From positions 62,001 to 126,000 of the forward strand of contig NZ_JANQAH010000003.1 of the NCBI RefSeq assembly GCF_024707125.1: 64,000 nucleotides of DNA, in the 5' to 3' direction. Positions 7,215 through 16,272 of this stretch are shown here, piece by piece. Source of the DNA: Devosia sp. GTDB taxonomy: Bacteria; Pseudomonadota; Alphaproteobacteria; Rhizobiales; Devosiaceae. Every line of letters begins with the position of its first letter. Positions within the stretch are counted from its first letter, which is position 1. A program made the position numbers and the translations under genes. Under the pieces are notes generated by a model. That model ran no database searches, was not told the DNA's origin, and saw nothing but the letters and a program-made list of their open reading frames with translations.

Positions 7215-8336
7215 ATGACCGATATTCGCCCCTTCAAGATCGCCATTCCGGAAGCCCGGCTGACCGACCTGCAGCAGCGGCTGGCCAATACCATTCTCGC
7301 CAGCGAAGCCCCCGGAGCGGGCTGGAGTGCCGGGCCTACCGCCGGCTTTGTGACCGGGATGATCGACCGCCTGCGCAATGGTTTCGATTGGCGTGCGCAG
7401 GAGACTGTGATCAACCAGCATCCGCAGTTCATCACCGAGATCGATGGGCAGACCATCCACTTTCTGCATGTGAAGGCCGGGACGGCCGATGCGATGCCGC
7501 TTTTGTTGCTGCATGGCTGGCCGGGCTCGTTTGTCGAATTTCTGGACGCTATCGCGCCGCTCACTGCGGCGGGGTTCGATCTGGTTATTCCCTCCCTGCC
7601 CGGTTTTGGTTTTTCCGGGCCGACCCGTGAGGCCGGATGGAATGATGGCCGCATCGCTGCGGCTTTGCTCGAGCTGATGTCGCGGCTGGGTTACCGGCGT
7701 TTTGGTGTGCAGGGTGGCGATGCGGGGGCGGTGATTGCGCCTGCTATTGCTCGGGCGGCGCCGGATCGTGTGATCGGTGTGCATGTCAATGCCGCGACCA
7801 TGGGGTTCATTCCGATGGGGCCGATCGAGCCGGAGGATATCGCTACGTTCAGCGATGCTGAAAAAGTGAGGCTGCAGCGGTTGCAGCAGTTCGTGGCGGA
7901 GCGCTTTGGGTTCAACGCGCTGCAATCGAGCCGGCCGCAGACCGTGGCTTACGGGATTTCGGACTCGCCGGCGGGGCTCATTGCCTGGCTGGGCGATATG
8001 TTCGCGGGTTTTGGCGACAGCCCCGATGCGATTGCCCGGGACCAGTTCCTGACCAATGTGCTGGTCTACTGGTTCACGGGCACCGCGGCGTCGTCGATCC
8101 GGCTCTACTACGACAATGCGCATGATCCCGAGGCCTGGAATCCGAAGCCTAATTCGGGCGTGCCGACCGGGGTTGCGGTGTTTGGGCGGGATGAAGTGGC
8201 GATACGGCGCTTTTCCGAAGACGGCAATACCATCGTGCGCTGGAATGAACTCGACAGCGGCGGCCATTTCGCGGCGCTGGAAGTGCCGCAGGTGTGGGCC
8301 GCGGAGGTTGCGGCCTTCTTTGGTAGCCTCAAGTAA
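7215..8336 (+). CDS. Epoxide hydrolase family protein (EHN domain)
   Basis: The product has 373 residues. Residues 1-110 match the EHN region of microsomal-type epoxide hydrolases (FKIAIPEARLTDLQQRLANT, then NQHPQFITEIDGQTIHFLHV). The alpha/beta hydrolase core follows, with the oxyanion motif HGWPGSFVEF, the nucleophile Asp169 in GVQGGDAGAVIA and the catalytic histidine in SGGHFAALE. The family opens epoxides to diols through a covalent Asp ester, in the cytosol. Lid tyrosines are probably those in LVYWFTG and IRLYYDNAHDPEAW. The gene is led by copy 2 of the shared promoter element, so AraC control is likely. Confidence 0.92.
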   Translation: MTDIRPFKIAIPEARLTDLQQRLANTILASEAPGAGWSAGPTAGFVTGMIDRLRNGFDWRAQETVINQHPQFITEIDGQTIHFLHVKAGTADAMPLLLLHGWPGSFVEFLDAIAPLTAAGFDLVIPSLPGFGFSGPTREAGWNDGRIAAALLELMSRLGYRRFGVQGGDAGAVIAPAIARAAPDRVIGVHVNAATMGFIPMGPIEPEDIATFSDAEKVRLQRLQQFVAERFGFNALQSSRPQTVAYGISDSPAGLIAWLGDMFAGFGDSPDAIARDQFLTNVLVYWFTGTAASSIRLYYDNAHDPEAWNPKPNSGVPTGVAVFGRDEVAIRRFSEDGNTIVRWNELDSGGHFAALEVPQVWAAEVAAFFGSLK

Positions 8337-8342
8337 AGTGGG

Positions 8343-8364
8343 GGTGGCGGCACGAGCCGCCACC
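8343..8364. terminator. Bidirectional terminator hairpin
   Basis: GGTGGCGGC at 8343-8351 pairs with GCCGCCACC at 8356-8364 around ACGA. It lies exactly between two convergent genes, the epoxide hydrolase and the Fe-alcohol dehydrogenase. The U-tract is weak on both sides, so efficiency is uncertain. Confidence 0.6.
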
Positions 8365-8365
8365 T

Positions 8366-9502
8366 TCAATAGGCGTTCTGGTAGATCGCGAGAATATCCG
8401 ACAGGCCCAGAGTACGGGGGTTGTTGTCGATCAGGCGCTTGATGGCGAAAGCCTCTTCGGCCCAGATCGGGAAATCTTCCGCTTTGGCGCCGTGGCGCGA
8501 GAGCTGCATTTCAACTCCGAGATCCCGACACCAATTGAGCGCGCTGGCGAGGACGATGCGTTCGTCGGCATGGGCGGGAAGGCCGAGGGCGGCGAGAACA
8601 GCCGCAGTCTTTTCAGGCCGGGTCGTCGTGTTGAAGGCGAGGACGTGCGGAAAGACGATCGCATTGGCGAGGCCATGCGGGAGTTTCAGGCGGGTGCCGA
8701 GGGGATAGGCCAGAGCATGGCCGCCGGCGGTGTTCACCGGGCCGAGGCAGATGCCGCCATAGTAGGAGGCGAGCATCATGCCGGCTCGGGCTTCGGTGTC
8801 GGAACCGTTGGCGACGGCGCGGGCGAGGTATTTTCCTACCAGCTCGATGCCGAGGGTGGCGTAGCCGTCGATCAGCGGGTGCGACTTGATGTTGGTGAAG
8901 GATTCAACGCAATGCGCCAATGCGTCGATGCCGGTCGCGGCGGTGACAGCGGCAGGGACCGAGTAGGTCAGCTCGGGGTCCAGCACCACGATATCGGCCA
9001 GCATGTGCCGGCTTTCGATGGCGAGTTTTGCCAGAGTTTCGGGATTGGTGACGAGGGAGCGGATGCCCGCTTCGGAACCTGTGCCGGAGGTGGTGGGCAC
9101 CTGGGCGAGCGCGGTGCGGCGACCAGAAACCTTATTGACGCCGACGACGTCGAGAATGGACTGTTCGCTATCCCAGAGAACGGCGACGAGCTTGGCGACG
9201 TCCATGACCGAGCCACCGCCGAGGCCGATCACGAGATCGGGCTTGAAGGCGCGGGCGGCGGCGAGGACGGTTTCGAAGGCCGGCAGATCGGGCTCGGGCG
9301 GGATATCGACGAAGGTTTCGATCGTGCCCTTGAGGCCGATGCGCGAAGCGAAGCCGACGGTGGGCGCCATGGCGACGACGAAGATGCGGCTAAAACCATC
9401 AGCCCATTCGGCGAGGCGCGAGACGGCGCCGGCACCGATTTCGAGACGCGATGGCTGCAGCAGGGTGATCGGCCGCGCCATGGAGAGAACGTTCTCAGAC
9501 AT
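8366..9502 (-). CDS. Iron-containing (group III) alcohol dehydrogenase
   Basis: The product has 378 residues, typical for the family. The NAD(P)-binding motif is VIGLGGGSVMDVAK, and the PTTSGTGSEAG segment follows. Likely metal ligands are the aspartate near GIDALAHCVESF and the histidines in AHCVESF and LPHGLANAIVFPHVLAFN. These enzymes interconvert alcohols and aldehydes or ketones. It is last in a four-gene operon with an aldolase-family protein, PdxA2 and a sialidase-like protein, so it probably oxidises or reduces a C2-C4 intermediate of sugar-acid breakdown. GGAGG lies nine bases before the chosen ATG, and the start overlaps the preceding gene by 8 bases. Confidence 0.88.
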   Translation of the reverse strand: MSENVLSMARPITLLQPSRLEIGAGAVSRLAEWADGFSRIFVVAMAPTVGFASRIGLKGTIETFVDIPPEPDLPAFETVLAAARAFKPDLVIGLGGGSVMDVAKLVAVLWDSEQSILDVVGVNKVSGRRTALAQVPTTSGTGSEAGIRSLVTNPETLAKLAIESRHMLADIVVLDPELTYSVPAAVTAATGIDALAHCVESFTNIKSHPLIDGYATLGIELVGKYLARAVANGSDTEARAGMMLASYYGGICLGPVNTAGGHALAYPLGTRLKLPHGLANAIVFPHVLAFNTTTRPEKTAAVLAALGLPAHADERIVLASALNWCRDLGVEMQLSRHGAKAEDFPIWAEEAFAIKRLIDNNPRTLGLSDILAIYQNAY

Positions 9503-10424
9503 TTTCTTGCGCCTCCAGCTCGGCCATCTTGGCCCAGACGGTGTCGAGCTCGGCCGGGGTCAGGTCGACCAGCGGCGGGCGGACGCGGGTCCAGCCGGCG
9601 TGGTTGCGGCGCTTGGCGAGCATGGCCTTGATGGTGGGAAGCTGCACATAGGCATTGGAGAGGTCGCGCCAGGCGTTGATGCGGGCCTGGGCGGCATCGA
9701 CCTTGTCGCTCTGGGTGTCGTCGAACCAGTTGTCGAAGACGACGCGCAGGTGCTTGCCAATGAGATTGGAACTGGAGGTGATGCACCCTGCCCCGCCCGA
9801 GCGCAGCAGCGGCAGCATGAAGGGGTCGGCGCCGGCAAGGACGGAGAAATCCTGGAAGGCCGAGGCGAAGGCCTGCATGCTTTCGATCTTGCCAGAAGAA
9901 TCCTTCACGCCGACGATAGTGCCGGGGAAGGTCTCGCGCAGGCGCGCGGTCAGTTCGAGCGAGATGCCGACCTGGGCGATGGGCGGGATGTGGTAGAGAA
10001 TGACGCGCAGGTCATTGCTGCCGACGCCTTCGATGAGTTCGGCGTAGAAGTGGAAGAGGCCCTCGTCGCTGACACCCTTGTAATAGAAGGGCGGCAGGAC
10101 GACGCAGGCTTTTACGCCGGCTTCGACGGCATGCTTTACGAGTGTGATGCTGTCGGGAACGTTGGTCTGCGAGGTGCCGGGGAGAAGGCGCTGCGGGTCG
10201 ATGCCCGAGGCGATGACATTTTCAAGCAGTTGCTGGCGCTGGGCGATGCTGAAGGAATTGGCTTCGCCGGTGGTGCCGAGGAGAGCCACGCCATCACAGC
10301 CCTCTTCGATGAGCGCCTTGCAGTGCGCGGCGAAGGTGGCGTGATCGGGCGAGCCGTCTTCGAGGACGGGCGTCGCGGAGGCGCAGAAGACGCCGGAGAC
10401 AGGGAGTTTTGTGGCCGGATTCAT
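9495..10424 (-). CDS. DHDPS/NanA-family aldolase or dehydratase
   Basis: The product has 309 residues and is a TIM-barrel class I aldolase of the dihydrodipicolinate synthase superfamily. The Schiff-base lysine lies in TIVGVKDSSG, the activating tyrosine in ILYHIP, and the GTTGEANSF motif binds the pyruvate-like carboxylate. Members either cleave or make 2-keto acids, or dehydrate sugar acids. The essential biosynthetic dapA is normally near other genes, so this copy is catabolic by context. The ATG at 10424 overlaps the pdxA2 stop as TGATG; a GTG one codon earlier is possible. Confidence 0.85.
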   Translation of the reverse strand: MNPATKLPVSGVFCASATPVLEDGSPDHATFAAHCKALIEEGCDGVALLGTTGEANSFSIAQRQQLLENVIASGIDPQRLLPGTSQTNVPDSITLVKHAVEAGVKACVVLPPFYYKGVSDEGLFHFYAELIEGVGSNDLRVILYHIPPIAQVGISLELTARLRETFPGTIVGVKDSSGKIESMQAFASAFQDFSVLAGADPFMLPLLRSGGAGCITSSSNLIGKHLRVVFDNWFDDTQSDKVDAAQARINAWRDLSNAYVQLPTIKAMLAKRRNHAGWTRVRPPLVDLTPAELDTVWAKMAELEAQENV

Positions 10425-11371
10425 CACTTCTTCCCCGAAACGAGCCGCCGCGCATAGGCGATGGCGGACTTCATGTTGACGTGGTTGGCCTTGCCGGTGC
10501 CGGCAATGTCGAAGGCGGTGCCGTGATCGACCGAGGTGCGGTCGATGGGCAGGCCGAGCGAGACGTTGACGGCGGTATCGAAGGCAACGAGCTTGATCGG
10601 GATGTGGCCCTGATCGTGATACTGGGCGACGACGAGATCGAAGGCGCCGGTATAGGCACGGTGATAGACCGTGTCGGCCGAGATGGGGCCGACGACATTG
10701 ATGCCTTCTGCCTTGGCCATGGCGACGGCAGGGACGACCTGCAAGTCATCCTCGTTGCCGAAGAGGCCGCTTTCGCCGCAGTGCGGATTGATGCCGGCGA
10801 CGGCGATGCGCGGGTTTTCGTAGCCGATGCGCTTGAGGTGCTCGTTGCCGGTGCGAATGGTCGCGAGGATGCGTTCGGGCGTGGCGCGGTCGATGGCGGT
10901 CTTCAGCGACACATGGGTCGAGACGTGGATGACCTTGAGCCGTTCGGAGCCGAGCAACATCCAGGCCGTTTTCTGGCCGGTCAGATGCGCCAGCATGCCG
11001 GTGTGGCCGTCGTAGTGATGACCGGCGAGGTTCAGCGCTTCCTTGTTGATCGGGGCGGTGACGATGCAGCCGATATTGCCGGCTTCGGAATCGCGGACCG
11101 CCTTTTCGATGAAGCGGAAAGCGGCGTCGCCACCGCGCGGATCGAGTTTGCCCCAGGGAAGTGGACCGCCTTCAATAGGGAGATCAACGACCACGGCGTC
11201 GAGATCGAGCGTGGCGCCGACGGCGTCGCGGGCTTTCTCGAGGGTTTCGCGATTGCCATAGATGCGGGTGCGGGCGCGTTCGTCGGCGCTCATTTCCGCG
11301 ACGGCCTTGACCGAAATCTCGGGGCCGACGCCAGCCGGGTCGCCCATGGTAATGCCGATGATGTCGCTCAC
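10424..11371 (-). CDS. pdxA2: PdxA2-type 4-phospho-sugar-acid dehydrogenase
   Basis: The product has 315 residues and belongs to the PdxA family of metal-dependent decarboxylating dehydrogenases. The [13 protein letters not shown] start, the HVSTHVSLK segment and [10 protein letters not shown] carry the family's histidine metal ligands. PdxA2 proteins next to DUF1537 kinases oxidise and decarboxylate 4-phospho-D-threonate or -erythronate to dihydroxyacetone phosphate. A DUF1537 kinase is encoded in the divergent arm of this locus, which supports that role over vitamin B6 synthesis. The likely start is a GTG at 11371: GGAG is seven bases upstream and the start overlaps the previous stop as GTGA. 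Confidence 0.87.
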   Translation of the reverse strand: MSDIIGITMGDPAGVGPEISVKAVAEMSADERARTRIYGNRETLEKARDAVGATLDLDAVVVDLPIEGGPLPWGKLDPRGGDAAFRFIEKAVRDSEAGNIGCIVTAPINKEALNLAGHHYDGHTGMLAHLTGQKTAWMLLGSERLKVIHVSTHVSLKTAIDRATPERILATIRTGNEHLKRIGYENPRIAVAGINPHCGESGLFGNEDDLQVVPAVAMAKAEGINVVGPISADTVYHRAYTGAFDLVVAQYHDQGHIPIKLVAFDTAVNVSLGLPIDRTSVDHGTAFDIAGTGKANHVNMKSAIAYARRLVSGKK

Positions 11372-12540
11372 GAGTGTTCTCCGTCGATCCATCCCACGGG
11401 GAGACGGACATATTTGATGGCGCGCCGGAAGTAGGTGTAGGCGACGTGCAATGCGCCGTCCTCGCCTTCCAGCAGATAGGGATAGGATAGTTCCTTGTTC
11501 CGCCCGTCGACGGAATTGTTGGAAAGGCAGGTGCCGGGGCTATCGTCGACGATGCGGCGCAGTGGCCAGGTCTTGCCGCCGTCGCTCGATACGCAAAGCG
11601 TCATCGGCGCGCGGGGCACGCCCCAGATCGGCGCACAGCCGCCGGAGGCATCAGGGCGATCATCGCCCTCTTCGATTTCATCATAGAGCGACACGCGACG
11701 GTCGGACGAGGTTGCGGCCGAGGTCGGGTTGCAGAGCATGGCCAGACGCCCATCGGCGAGGCGGATGACGTTGATCGAGGAATTGTTGTTGGGCACATCT
11801 GTCGGCGCGGGCGCGGACCAGGTGAGACCACCATCGAGGCTTTCCGAGCGATGGACGAAATCGGACTGGCGGCGGCGGTAGAAGGCGACGAAATGGTCTC
11901 CATCGAGCGGTACGATGGTCATGTGGACCGAGCCGATCGAACCGGGAACCTCGGACATGGTCCAGGTCTGGCCTTCGTCATGGCTGATCGCCACCGCGGC
12001 GGTGTCGTGGCTGCCATTCCAGCGCTGGCCGGGACGGGAGATGCAGCGGAAAATCGGCATCATCCAGGCGCCATCGTTGCGCTTGATGAAGCGGCCGCGG
12101 ATGAAGCTGCCGAGCGGCAGGTCGATCGTGCGCGGTTCATCGCCGGACAGGGTGCCATCGGAGACGGAGATCGTGCGGGCGCGCAGGAGGCATTCGTCCT
12201 GATTGCCCGAAGGCTGGGCCGTGTGAAAGAGCTGCCACTGGCCGAGGCCGTTGCGCCAGAGAACCGGGTTCTGCTCGGAGCGATCGGGGTCATGGCTGAG
12301 GCGCACTGAAGGGCCCCAGCTCTCGGCGCCTGATTTCAGCGTCGTGGCATAGATGGAAATATCCGACTTGCCTTCGAGCGTGCCGCCGAACCAGAGGCAG
12401 GCGAGCGTGCCGTCGTCCAGACGTTCAATGAAGGCGGCATGATTCTGCACCATGGGAGAGGGCAAATAAGCCTCGATCCGCCCATCGGCACCCGCCACTA
12501 AACGACCATCCATACGGGCCGCAATTTCCTCCGGCGACAT
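11368..12540 (-). CDS. Sialidase-like BNR-repeat protein
   Basis: The product has 390 residues with no signal peptide, so it is probably cytosolic. It has the repeated Asp-box/BNR pattern of six-bladed sialidase folds ([30 protein letters not shown]). The family label is exo-alpha-sialidase-like, but the real substrate is unknown and the protein may act on another acidic sugar or only bind it. GGGGAG four bases before the ATG supports the start. It is first in the operon and lies just beside the palindrome GTTTGG-N5-CCAAAC, a likely operator. Confidence 0.82.
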   Translation of the reverse strand: MSPEEIAARMDGRLVAGADGRIEAYLPSPMVQNHAAFIERLDDGTLACLWFGGTLEGKSDISIYATTLKSGAESWGPSVRLSHDPDRSEQNPVLWRNGLGQWQLFHTAQPSGNQDECLLRARTISVSDGTLSGDEPRTIDLPLGSFIRGRFIKRNDGAWMMPIFRCISRPGQRWNGSHDTAAVAISHDEGQTWTMSEVPGSIGSVHMTIVPLDGDHFVAFYRRRQSDFVHRSESLDGGLTWSAPAPTDVPNNNSSINVIRLADGRLAMLCNPTSAATSSDRRVSLYDEIEEGDDRPDASGGCAPIWGVPRAPMTLCVSSDGGKTWPLRRIVDDSPGTCLSNNSVDGRNKELSYPYLLEGEDGALHVAYTYFRRAIKYVRLPVGWIDGEHS

Positions 12541-12553
12541 AGCTCTCCCCTTC

Positions 12554-12570
12554 GTTTGGTTGCGCCAAAC
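12554..12570. promoter_or_regulatory. Candidate operator GTTTGG-N5-CCAAAC
   Basis: A perfect 6-base inverted repeat with a 5-base spacer lies 14 bases upstream of the sialidase-like gene. It falls about where the -10 region and transcription start of the leftward promoter should be (TTGACA on the minus strand at 12590-12595). A GntR/FadR-type regulator is encoded at the end of the divergent operon and is the natural candidate to bind here; this is inference. Confidence 0.5.
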
Positions 12571-12710
12571 TCCACACCTTCACACATGTTGTCAAGTTTA
12601 TGTTTGGTCAATTTCACAACACCAGACAACACGAGTTCATTTTTTATATCGTATTTTCAATGCGTTAAATCGACACAACGGTCAGATTTGTAATCTCGAT
12701 CATTTTTGGT

Positions 12711-12739
12711 TTGACAACTAATGCTCGAATGGAAATAGT
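12711..12739 (+). promoter_or_regulatory. Candidate sigma-70 promoter of the ABC importer operon
   Basis: TTGACA at 12711-12716 and AATAGT at 12734-12739 are 17 bases apart. The -35 box with the next two bases (TTGACAAC) is mirrored by GTTGTCAA at 12588-12595, which gives TTGACAAC on the other strand for the leftward operon. The 115 bases between are AT-rich. The two boxes look like a symmetric divergent promoter pair. Confidence 0.55.
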
Positions 12740-12782
12740 CCCTGCCCAAGGAAGGACCCTGTCCGTCCCCGGAGGAATTTGC

Positions 12783-12848
12783 ATGAGCGCATCCGCAGCG
12801 CCGCTCATGGCACCGTCTAGCTGCGATGGGAGGTTACATTGTTGCTAA
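12783..12848 (+). CDS. Candidate 21-codon leader ORF before the binding-protein gene
   Basis: An ATG at 12783 follows a very good ribosome binding site, GGAGGA at 12771-12776 with six-base spacing. The frame MSASAAPLMAPSSCDGRLHC plus one Cys ends at TAA 12846-12848, ten bases into the TTG-started binding-protein gene in another frame. A small leader with a better start than the main gene suggests translational coupling or regulation. It could also be chance, or the remains of an older start. Confidence 0.35.
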   Translation: MSASAAPLMAPSSCDGRLHCC

Positions 12849-14344
12849 AGCCGATTCTGGTCGGCGCCCTGCTGGCGTCCACGACCATTGCACCTGCCCT
12901 GGCGCAGGCTGACACCGACATCACCGTGGTTTTGAGCGAAGAGCTCGATCTCGTTGAACCCTGTATGGCCACGCGCTCCAACATTGGCCGCGTCGTGTTG
13001 CAGAACATCAGCGAAACGCTGACCGAACTCGACGTGCGCGGCGACAAGGGCCTGACCTCGCGCCTGGCCGAAAGCTGGGAAGACAAGGGCGACGGCACCT
13101 GGCAGTTCAAGCTGCGTCCGGACGTAAAGTTCTCGGATGGCTCGGCTTTTGATGCCGCCGACGTCAAGCACTCGTTCGATCGCGTTTTCTCGGACCAGAT
13201 CACCTGCGAGAGCAAGCGCTACTTCGCCGATACCGCGCTTACCTTCACCGTGGTCGATGACCTGACCATCGACATCAAGGCCGAACCGGCCCAGCCGGTG
13301 CTGCCGCTGCTGATGAGCCTTGTGACCATCGTTCCCTCGGAAACGCCGATGGAATTCGTCCGTGACCCGATCGGCACCGGCCCCTACAAGCTGACCGAAT
13401 GGACCGCCGGCCAGCAGATCGTGCTGGAGCGCCGCGACGACTATTGGGGTGAAGCCCCGGCCGTGACCAAGGCCACCTATGTGTTCCGTTCCGAGCCGGC
13501 CGTTCGTGCCGCCATGGTGGAAGCTGGTGAAGCCGATATCGCGCCACAGATCACCGCCGAAGTTGCCAATAACCCGGCGACCGACTTCAGCTATCTCAAC
13601 TCGGAAACCGTCTATCTGCGTATCGACAGCCAGGACGCCCCGACGACCGACATCCGCGTTCGCAAGGCGCTGAATGCCGCAATCGACCGCGAAGCCTTTA
13701 TCGGTACGGTTCTGCCGGAAGGCACCGAACTGGCCGTGGCCATGGTGCCGCCGACCACGCTCGGCTGGAACCCAAACCTGACCCCGCCGGCCTACGATCC
13801 GGACCAGGCAAAGGCATGGCTCGAAGAAGCCAAGGCTGAGGGTGTCGACACGAGCCTTCCCATCGAGATCATTGCTCGCACCGAAAACTTCCCGAACGTG
13901 ACGGAAGTGGCTGAAGCGCTGACCGATATGCTGACCGAAGTGGGCTTCAACGCCTCGCTGCGCATGGTGGAAGTCGCCGAGCACGAGCAGTACTACTCCA
14001 AGCCCTATCCGGAAAGCGAAGGCACCCGTCTGGTTCTTGCCCAGCACGACAATAGCCGCGGCGATCCGGTCTTCTCGATGTTCTTCAAGTATGCGAGCGA
14101 AGGCACCCAGTCTGGCGTCAACGATCCCAAGGTCGACGACCTGATCGCCCGCGCCTCGGCTGCTACCGGCGACGAACGCGCCGCTCTCTGGTCCGAGCTC
14201 TTCGCCTATATCCACGATGAAGTCGTGGCCGACGTCCTGCTGTTCCACATGGTTGGCCTCAGCCGCGTCAGCGAACGTCTGGACTTCACGCCGACCATCG
14301 CGACCAACCAGCAGCTGCAGCTGAGCGAAATCGGCTTCAAGTAA
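12839..14344 (+). CDS. ABC transporter substrate-binding protein, family 5 (dipeptide type)
   Basis: The product has 501 residues. It starts with a Sec signal peptide (MLLKPILVGALLASTTIAPA, cleaved after ALA) and continues as a family 5 periplasmic binding protein (LAESWEDKGDGTWQFKLRPD, then VKFSDGSAFDAADVKHSFDR). Family 5 proteins bind peptides, nickel, opines or oligosaccharides. Here the catabolic neighbours suggest an acidic sugar derivative rather than a peptide. The start codon is TTG at 12839, with GGGAGG just upstream. A perfect 10-base hairpin follows the gene before the permeases. Confidence 0.9.
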   Translation: MLLKPILVGALLASTTIAPALAQADTDITVVLSEELDLVEPCMATRSNIGRVVLQNISETLTELDVRGDKGLTSRLAESWEDKGDGTWQFKLRPDVKFSDGSAFDAADVKHSFDRVFSDQITCESKRYFADTALTFTVVDDLTIDIKAEPAQPVLPLLMSLVTIVPSETPMEFVRDPIGTGPYKLTEWTAGQQIVLERRDDYWGEAPAVTKATYVFRSEPAVRAAMVEAGEADIAPQITAEVANNPATDFSYLNSETVYLRIDSQDAPTTDIRVRKALNAAIDREAFIGTVLPEGTELAVAMVPPTTLGWNPNLTPPAYDPDQAKAWLEEAKAEGVDTSLPIEIIARTENFPNVTEVAEALTDMLTEVGFNASLRMVEVAEHEQYYSKPYPESEGTRLVLAQHDNSRGDPVFSMFFKYASEGTQSGVNDPKVDDLIARASAATGDERAALWSELFAYIHDEVVADVLLFHMVGLSRVSERLDFTPTIATNQQLQLSEIGFK

Positions 14345-14367
14345 GACCTGTTCAGGGTCCAAACTCG

Positions 14368-14394
14368 GAAGTGCCGGGGTCTCTCCGGCACTTC
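14368..14394 (+). terminator. Intercistronic hairpin after the binding-protein gene
   Basis: GAAGTGCCGG at 14368-14377 pairs perfectly with CCGGCACTTC at 14385-14394 around a 7-base loop. There is no U-tract. Hairpins at this place in ABC operons commonly protect the binding-protein mRNA or partly terminate transcription, so that more binding protein than permease is made. Confidence 0.6.
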
Positions 14395-14424
14395 ATCATT
14401 CCAAGCATTTTTCGGGTGACCGGC

Positions 14425-15339
14425 ATGACCAAAATGATCGGACAGCGAGCGATCGCCAGCCTCCTCTCCCTCCTCGGATTGATGATCCTGGTGTTCTTCC
14501 TCTCGCGCTTGACCGGCGACCCGGCAGTTCTCTTCCTGCCCATCGACGCCACCGAAGAAATGAAGCAGCAGTTCCGCACCCTGCACGGGCTCGATCTGCC
14601 GCTCATCGAGCAGTTTGCCCGCTATGTCTTGGACCTCCTGCAGCTCGATTTTGGCGAAAGCCTGCGCAAGGCGCGGCCGGCCATCGATGTCGTGCTAGAA
14701 GCCTATGCCTGGACGCTGCCGCTGGCGCTGATCACCATGGGCCTCGTTGTCACCTCGGCCATCATTCTGGGCTCGCTCGCGGCCTTCAATGTCGGCGGGT
14801 TCTTTGATCGGCTGGTGTCGATCATCTCGCTGATCGGTGCTTCGGCCCCCGATTTCTGGATCGCCATTGTTGCGATCGTTATCTTCTCCATTGGTCTTGG
14901 CTGGGTGCCCACTTCCGGTGTCGGTACGCCGTTGCACTGGGTGCTGCCGATTGCCGTGCTGTTCATTCGGCCCTTTGGGCTGGTGGTGCAGGTGGTGCGC
15001 GGGTCGATGATCTCGGCGCTGGGCGCGCCCTATGTGAAGACGGCCCGGGCCAAGGGCGTAAAGAACCTGCCGCTGATCTTCGTGCATACGCTGCGCAATG
15101 GCATGTTGCCGGTGATCACTGTTATCGGCGACCAGGCTGCGGCCCTCCTCAATGGCGCTGTCATCGTCGAGACCATTTTCGGTTTCCCCGGCGTCGGCAA
15201 GCTGATGATCGACTCGATCCTGCAGCGCGACTTCAACGTGGTGCTGGCGGCCATCATGGTCACGGCCGTCGCCATCTTCATCATGAACATCCTGATCGAC
15301 ATCGCCTATGGCCTGCTCGATCCGCGAATTCGAAACTAG
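14425..15339 (+). CDS. ABC transporter permease (DppB type)
   Basis: The product has 304 residues and about six transmembrane helices, the first being IASLLSLLGLMILVFFLS. It has the large periplasmic segment after helix 1 typical of DppB-like permeases (FRTLHGLDLPLIEQFARYVL) and the coupling-helix EAA motif around YVKTARAKGVKNLPLIFVHT. It pairs with the next permease to form the inner-membrane channel of this importer. The ATG at 14425, with GGGTGA upstream, gives the usual family start. Confidence 0.9.
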   Translation: MTKMIGQRAIASLLSLLGLMILVFFLSRLTGDPAVLFLPIDATEEMKQQFRTLHGLDLPLIEQFARYVLDLLQLDFGESLRKARPAIDVVLEAYAWTLPLALITMGLVVTSAIILGSLAAFNVGGFFDRLVSIISLIGASAPDFWIAIVAIVIFSIGLGWVPTSGVGTPLHWVLPIAVLFIRPFGLVVQVVRGSMISALGAPYVKTARAKGVKNLPLIFVHTLRNGMLPVITVIGDQAAALLNGAVIVETIFGFPGVGKLMIDSILQRDFNVVLAAIMVTAVAIFIMNILIDIAYGLLDPRIRN

Positions 15340-15348
15340 GAGGCGATG

Positions 15349-16272
15349 ATGGCAGACCTGTCGCTCGCCAAATCCAGCGCGCAAGACAATGTGCGCGGCC
15401 CGTCTCTTCTCTCCATGCTGTGGCGGGACAAGCTGGCCTTTACCTCGGCCGTGGTGCTGATCGTCATCGTGTTGTTTGCGGCGCTGGGCCCTGCCCTGCT
15501 TGGCGAGCTTGCTTCGGACCAGAACCTGCGCGGCCGCAATTTCCCGCCCTTCAGTTTTGAGCGTGGATGGGCCTTTGTCCTCGGCGGCGACTCTCTCGGC
15601 CGCCCGATGCTGGCACGTCTCGTCGTTGCGGCGCACTCGACCATGCTGATCGCGGCCGGCACGGTGCTCGCAGCACTCATCGTGGGCGCCGGGCTTGGCC
15701 TCGTGGCCGGCTATATGGGCAAGACGACGTCGCAGGTGATCATGCGCCTGGCTGACGTGATCATGTCCTTCCCCTCGCTGCTGATCGCGGTTGTGGTGCT
15801 CTATGTGCTGGGGCCGTCGATCCCCAACATGATCCTCGTTCTCGCCATCACCCGCATTCCGATCTATCTGCGCACGACCCGCGCCGAAGTTCTGGAAGTG
15901 CGCGAGCGCATGTTTGTGCAGGCGGCGACGGTGATGGGGGCGAGCCATGCCCGCATTATCCTGCGGCACATCCTGCCGGTGGTGGCGCCGACGCTGGTGA
16001 CCATTGCGACGCTCGATTTCGCGTTTGTCATGCTGGCGGAAAGCTCGCTGTCCTTCCTCGGGATCGGCGTGCAGCCGCCTGACATTACCTGGGGCCTTAT
16101 GGTTGCGCAGGGTCGTCCATATCTCAACACCGCCTGGTGGCTGGCCTTCTGGCCGGGCCTGATGATTGTCATCACCGCCCTGTCGCTGAACCTGCTCTCG
16201 AACTGGATGCGCATTGCGCTCGACCCCGCCCAGCGCTGGCGCCTGGAAGCAAGGAAGACCAAGAATGTCTGA
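15349..16272 (+). CDS. ABC transporter permease (DppC type)
   Basis: The product has 307 residues. The N-terminal cytoplasmic segment is followed by helix 1 (LAFTSAVVLIVIVLFAALGP) and the DppC-type core; VRERMFVQAATVMGASHARI is the coupling EAA segment that contacts the ATPase. AGGAGG at 15338-15343 is five bases from the ATG at 15349 and only two from an ATG at 15346, so I prefer 15349. It ends 8 bases inside the ATPase gene, which suggests translational coupling. Confidence 0.9.
   Translation: MADLSLAKSSAQDNVRGPSLLSMLWRDKLAFTSAVVLIVIVLFAALGPALLGELASDQNLRGRNFPPFSFERGWAFVLGGDSLGRPMLARLVVAAHSTMLIAAGTVLAALIVGAGLGLVAGYMGKTTSQVIMRLADVIMSFPSLLIAVVVLYVLGPSIPNMILVLAITRIPIYLRTTRAEVLEVRERMFVQAATVMGASHARIILRHILPVVAPTLVTIATLDFAFVMLAESSLSFLGIGVQPPDITWGLMVAQGRPYLNTAWWLAFWPGLMIVITALSLNLLSNWMRIALDPAQRWRLEARKTKNV

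Noticed and set aside
12783-12841. The ATG at 12783 as the true start of the binding protein through a frameshift
   Set aside because: The TTG at 12839 already yields a complete signal peptide, and no homopolymer between the two would join them into a better protein.
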